DNA from: Bacteroidia bacterium
GTDB lineage: Bacteria; Bacteroidota; Bacteroidia; AKYH767-A; OLB10
Length of the DNA stretch: 64,000 nt
Direction: 5' to 3'
NCBI GenBank assembly: GCA_016788065.1
Contig: JAEUTI010000009.1
Span: 34,372-98,371 of the forward strand
Shown here: positions 61,239 through 64,000 of the stretch, in pieces
Position numbering within the stretch: the stretch's first letter is position 1
Layout of the letters: each line of letters starts with the position of its first letter
Translations under genes and position numbers: made by a program
The notes under the pieces: model-generated
The model's input: only the letters and a program-made list of their open reading frames with translations
Told to the model about the DNA's origin: nothing
Database searches by the model: none

Positions 61239-61808
61239 ATGGCGAAAAATGAAAGAATGAGCTTCCCCAATTATATTACATTATCGAGGATTATTGCCGC
61301 ACCTATATTGTGGTATTTGATTTATTCAGGTAATAAACAAGCATTTGCATGGTTGCTCACCTATGCCTTTTTTACCGACTTGATTGATGGTGTAATTGCG
61401 CGAAAAATGCGGAGGGTCTCTGCGCTTGGAAGTAAACTCGATTCATGGGGTGATTCCATCACCATCCTTACCGGTTTAGCAGGACTCCTGGTTTTTGAAT
61501 GGGAATTACTGAAGCAATATGGGTTAATCGTTTCAGTGGTGTTTGCATTGCATTTGTTGCAGTTGCTCCTCAGTTTATGGCGCTATAAAAAGCCAAGCAG
61601 CTTTCATACATGGACGGCTAAAACTGCTGCTCTGGGAATTGGCATGTTTATGCTTATTACCTTACATTTTGGCTTTTATGAGTGGCTCTTTTATATTTCC
61701 ATTGGTTTGCTTATCGCAGATGCTCTCGAAGAAACAATCCTTATTTTTTTACTTCCCAAGTGGGAACATGATGTTAAGGGAATTTATTGGGTTATGAGAA
61801 GGGAGTGA
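61239..61808 (+). CDS. CDP-alcohol phosphatidyltransferase family protein
   Basis: The 189-residue membrane protein has the complete family motif D-x2-DG-x2-AR-x8-G-x3-D-x3-D, at Asp47, Asp50, Gly51, Ala54, Arg55, Gly64, Asp68 and Asp72 (TDLIDGVIARKMRRVSALG then SKLDSWGD). About six membrane segments are present. Members make phosphatidylglycerol phosphate, phosphatidylserine or phosphatidylinositol-type lipids from CDP-diacylglycerol. The start NYITLSRIIAAPILWYLI resembles PgsA-like proteins, but the alcohol cannot be fixed. A TACCTTCA sequence 21 bases upstream is a possible -7 box. A group II intron lies 85 bases past the stop. Confidence 0.88.
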   Translation: MAKNERMSFPNYITLSRIIAAPILWYLIYSGNKQAFAWLLTYAFFTDLIDGVIARKMRRVSALGSKLDSWGDSITILTGLAGLLVFEWELLKQYGLIVSVVFALHLLQLLLSLWRYKKPSSFHTWTAKTAALGIGMFMLITLHFGFYEWLFYISIGLLIADALEETILIFLLPKWEHDVKGIYWVMRRE

Positions 61809-62428
61809 GGGATGCAGGATGATAATTATACACTAAAATTCATTTTTATTCTCATTCAATTCTGCATTTTACATTTTAAGTTGAACTTTTTACGTGTGCC
61901 GTGAATCGCTTACTAAGTTGTATTAGTAACGAATGTTGAGTAAAAGATGATAGAAGGTCTATCACAGTCGTTGTGCAAGCGAAGGCTGTAAACCACCTCT
62001 CGGTGCTTGCATAGTAATAGGCAGGTGTTGAACGGAAAGAGGAAAAGGTGTTGAAAGAAACGTCAGGTAGGAATAAGAGAGATGAATGCAAATGAACCAC
62101 TGATGAAGTAATGAGATTTCAATACAAATTGTCAAAAGCTGGTTCTGTAAAAGACTGGTGAATAACTATGGCGGCAACTTGCATACTGGCCACAGGACAA
62201 TCGTTACATAGGTGGCATGACTCTTATTCAGGCTTTTATTTGGAACACGGGAAGTCCTTGTTGTATGTTAAGCGAAAGGCTCAAGTGATTTAATACCCAC
62301 AAGGCTGAACAAGCGAAGACAACAGGGATGTCGGATGTTGCCATAGTAGTGAAGAGGCTTCTGTAATGGGAGTGGAGCAAAGGGCAACAGTTATGCAGTA
62401 GAGAGTATTTTAACAACTTAAACAGAGG

Positions 62429-63688
62429 ATGATTGAAATGTTTGAAACAGAATCAAAAACAGTACCGATAACCAAACAAATGGTTAAGGAAGCCTATCGG
62501 AAAGTGAAGGCCAATCAGGGGAGTGCGGGTGTTGACAAGGAAAGTCTGGAAGAATTTCAGGCTGACTTGCTTAACAACCTATACAAACTATGGAATAGGC
62601 TTAGCTCAGGAAGCTATTTCCCCAAAACAGTAAGGGAGGTTTCGATACCCAAAGCCAATGGAGGCAAACGTAAACTTGGAATTCCCACAGTTAGCGACCG
62701 CATAGCACAGCAAGTAATCAAGTCGTATGTAGAACCAATATTAGAGGCAGTGTTTGAACACAATTCTTATGGTTATCGTCCTTTAAAGAGTGCCCATCAG
62801 GCGATAGAGGCGGTAGCAGCAAACGTAAAGCAATATGCTTGGGTGGTTGACATGGACATCAAGAGTTTCTTCGATGAAGTTGACCATGAATTGTTAATGA
62901 AAGCCCTGGATTGTCACGTAGAAGAGAAATGGGTAAAGATGTACATAAAAAGATGGCTTGAAGCTTCAATCCAGACACAGGATGGAACATTGATTACCAA
63001 GGAAGGAAAAGGGACACCCCAAGGAGGAGTAATAAGTCCATTGCTATCTAATTTGTATCTTCATTATGTACTTGACAAATGGCTAGTCAAGCATTATCCA
63101 GCAGTAGCATTTGTACGCTACGCAGATGATGTAATAGTTCATTGTAGCAGTGAACAAGAGGCAAAGCAGCTACTTGAATCTATACGTGAGCGACTTAAAG
63201 AGTGTAAGTTGCGGTTGAATGAAGAGAAGACGAAACTGGTGTATTGCAAAGATTATCGGAGAAAGAAGAAGAATAAATATGTTAAGAAATTTGACTTTCT
63301 CGGATTTACATTTAAACCACAATCAATACCCGTAAAGAATGTGGGAATGATAGTGTTTAATAATTTTGCAATTAGCCAAAAAGCCCAAACAAGAATTGTT
63401 GAAGGGTGGAAGAAACTAAATTTCCATCGGCGAAGTACACTAACAATACAAGACATTGCGGCTGCGATAAACCCTCAAATGCGAGGAATCATACGCTACT
63501 ATGGCAAGTTTAAGATGTGGACACTACGAAACTTGATTAGGCGGTTTCATTTTCGATTGGTTAAATGGGTATTGAGTAAGTACAAAGGATTCAAAGGCAG
63601 TCGGGTTAAGGCATATGAGTGGATAAGTGCTATAAAAGCAAGCTATCCAACGTTGTTTTATCATTGGACTATTTTTGACTTCGTATGA
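62429..63688 (+). CDS. ltrA: Group II intron reverse transcriptase/maturase
   Basis: The 419-residue protein contains the RT domains in order: GSAGVDKESLEEF (RT1), PIPK-like VSIPKANGGKRKLGIPTVSDRIAQ (RT2), VVDMDIKSFFDEVDHELL (RT3), GTPQGGVISPLLSNLYLHYVLD (RT4), the catalytic YADD at 231-234 (RT5) and FLGFTF (RT7). The maturase (X) domain follows (IIRYYGKFKMWTL). There is no HNH endonuclease domain, so retrohoming would use nicks or replication forks, as known for endonuclease-minus introns. It acts on the intron RNA that encodes it. Confidence 0.95.
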   Translation: MIEMFETESKTVPITKQMVKEAYRKVKANQGSAGVDKESLEEFQADLLNNLYKLWNRLSSGSYFPKTVREVSIPKANGGKRKLGIPTVSDRIAQQVIKSYVEPILEAVFEHNSYGYRPLKSAHQAIEAVAANVKQYAWVVDMDIKSFFDEVDHELLMKALDCHVEEKWVKMYIKRWLEASIQTQDGTLITKEGKGTPQGGVISPLLSNLYLHYVLDKWLVKHYPAVAFVRYADDVIVHCSSEQEAKQLLESIRERLKECKLRLNEEKTKLVYCKDYRRKKKNKYVKKFDFLGFTFKPQSIPVKNVGMIVFNNFAISQKAQTRIVEGWKKLNFHRRSTLTIQDIAAAINPQMRGIIRYYGKFKMWTLRNLIRRFHFRLVKWVLSKYKGFKGSRVKAYEWISAIKASYPTLFYHWTIFDFV

Positions 63689-63699
63689 TTGCGTAACAA

Positions 63700-63773
63700 G
63701 AGCCGTATGAAGTGAGAGCTTCACGTACGGTTCTGTGAGAGGCTTGGGGTGAAACTCCCCTTGCCTACTCGAC
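63700..63773 (+). ncRNA. Group II intron domains V and VI
   Basis: Domain V (63700-63733) is 34 bases with an 8-bp lower stem, the AGC catalytic triad at its 5' end, a short bulge and a GAGA tetraloop. Domain VI (about 63735-63770) has a bulged adenosine at 63767 between GCCT and CTC, six bases before the 3' end, the expected branch point. Confidence 0.88.
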
Positions 63774-63840
63774 ATTTCAACGAATTTTCAACAGGCCAAA
63801 AGCCATTTAAGCTGTCTCCAAAACCCCAAGTAATGCATGG

Positions 63841-64000
63841 TTATTCCCTATAAACCACCACCTTCGTGCTTCCTCTCTCACCACCACTAGTAATCACACA
63901 ATTATAAACTCCATTCGAGATACTTTTCGGCAAAATAACCTCCTGCATGGTACTCCAATGTGGCAGGTTCATTTCATATATTCTTCGACCGTTAATATCA
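63841..64000 (-). CDS. T9SS-secreted protein, C-terminal end only
   Basis: The minus strand is open from the window edge (first full codon at 63999) to TAA at 63843-63841, giving 52 residues. They read DINGRRIYEMNLPHW, then SISNGVYNCVITSGG and KVVVYRE, the C-terminal half of a type A T9SS sorting domain, which is anchored to the surface after export. The gene starts outside the window, so the passenger domain is unknown. It converges on the group II intron; its last codon is 67 bases from the intron's 3' end. Confidence 0.85.
   Translation of the reverse strand, partial: DINGRRIYEMNLPHWSTMQEVILPKSISNGVYNCVITSGGERGSTKVVVYRE

Larger units (their letters stand above)
61894..63773 (+). mobile_element. 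Group II intron, 1,880 bp
   Basis: The intron begins with the consensus GTGTG at 61894 and ends in AC at 63773, after a textbook domain V and VI. A candidate EBS1, GTAAAAG at 62147-62153, can pair with TTTTTAC just upstream of the 5' junction (61887-61893) with one G-T pair, supporting that boundary. A structured non-coding stretch of about 535 bases precedes the maturase gene, which sits in the domain IV position. It is intergenic: 85 bases after the phosphatidyltransferase gene and 67 bases from the stop of a convergent T9SS protein gene. Both ends look intact, so it may be mobile. Confidence 0.85.

Noticed and set aside
61940..61946. An earlier GTAAAAG in the group II intron as EBS1.
   Set aside because: It lies only 46 bases into the intron, too near the 5' end for the usual EBS1 position; the copy at 62147-62153 fits better.

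Overview
The window looks like chromosomal DNA of a member of the Bacteroidota, probably a free-living or aquatic lineage outside the gut Bacteroidales (inference). Support comes from AT-rich DNA, promoters of the TTG-N19/20-TAnnTTTG type, four proteins with type IX secretion (T9SS) C-terminal sorting domains, many SPII lipoproteins whose cysteine is followed by acidic or lysine-rich linkers, a DUF1501/DUF1800 pair, an EF-G2-like factor and a two-photolyase cluster. I see no rRNA, tRNA or CRISPR array.

Layout. 1-5.1 kb: end of a MacB/FtsX-type permease, the rpsF-rpsR-rplI ribosomal operon, efp, a lipoprotein and typA. 5.2-8.4 kb: a DUF4397 lipoprotein gene split by a 2,462-bp IS1595-family element with 8-bp target duplications, imperfect terminal inverted repeats, a transposase and up to three additional ORFs. 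8.6-15.5 kb: an LpxD-like acyltransferase coupled to a SpoIIE-type phosphatase, a minus-strand Wzx/Wzz/Wzy-like surface polysaccharide operon, and rnhB. 15.6-31.2 kb: a large anchored beta-propeller protein, a glucosaminidase-LysM hydrolase, a small outer membrane barrel, an ACC deaminase/D-cysteine desulfhydrase homologue, a DUF5522-hutU pair, a T9SS adhesin-like protein, psd, glutamate dehydrogenase and a T9SS M1 peptidase. 31.2-41 kb: DUF1800-DUF1501, then cyanophycinase, an Fe-S photolyase, CRY-DASH and, divergently, cyanophycin synthetase. 41.4-51.7 kb: another T9SS protein, small membrane/secreted proteins, a YyaL-type thioredoxin-fold protein, an EF-G paralogue lacking the catalytic His, a pair of paralogous lipoproteins, and purC. 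51.8-61.8 kb: lptD-like, divergent amidase-SPOR, an MCE/Fe-S oxidoreductase operon, a Ca2+/Na+ antiporter, TerC and a CDP-alcohol phosphatidyltransferase. 61.9-63.8 kb: a group II intron with a complete-looking reverse transcriptase and domains V/VI, sitting between genes. The right edge holds the 3' end of a fourth T9SS protein.

Much of the region serves the cell envelope: LPS assembly (LptD, LpxD-like), surface polysaccharide (Wzx/Wzy/Wzz), peptidoglycan hydrolysis (glucosaminidase, amidase), phospholipid synthesis or transport (Psd, CDP-alcohol transferase, MCE) and T9SS export. A second theme is nitrogen storage and use (CphA/CphB, glutamate dehydrogenase, urocanate hydratase). The most notable items are the precisely defined cargo-bearing IS1595 element inside the DUF4397 gene, the intergenic group II intron, the GTPase-site-altered EF-G paralogue and the photolyase pair between cphB and cphA.
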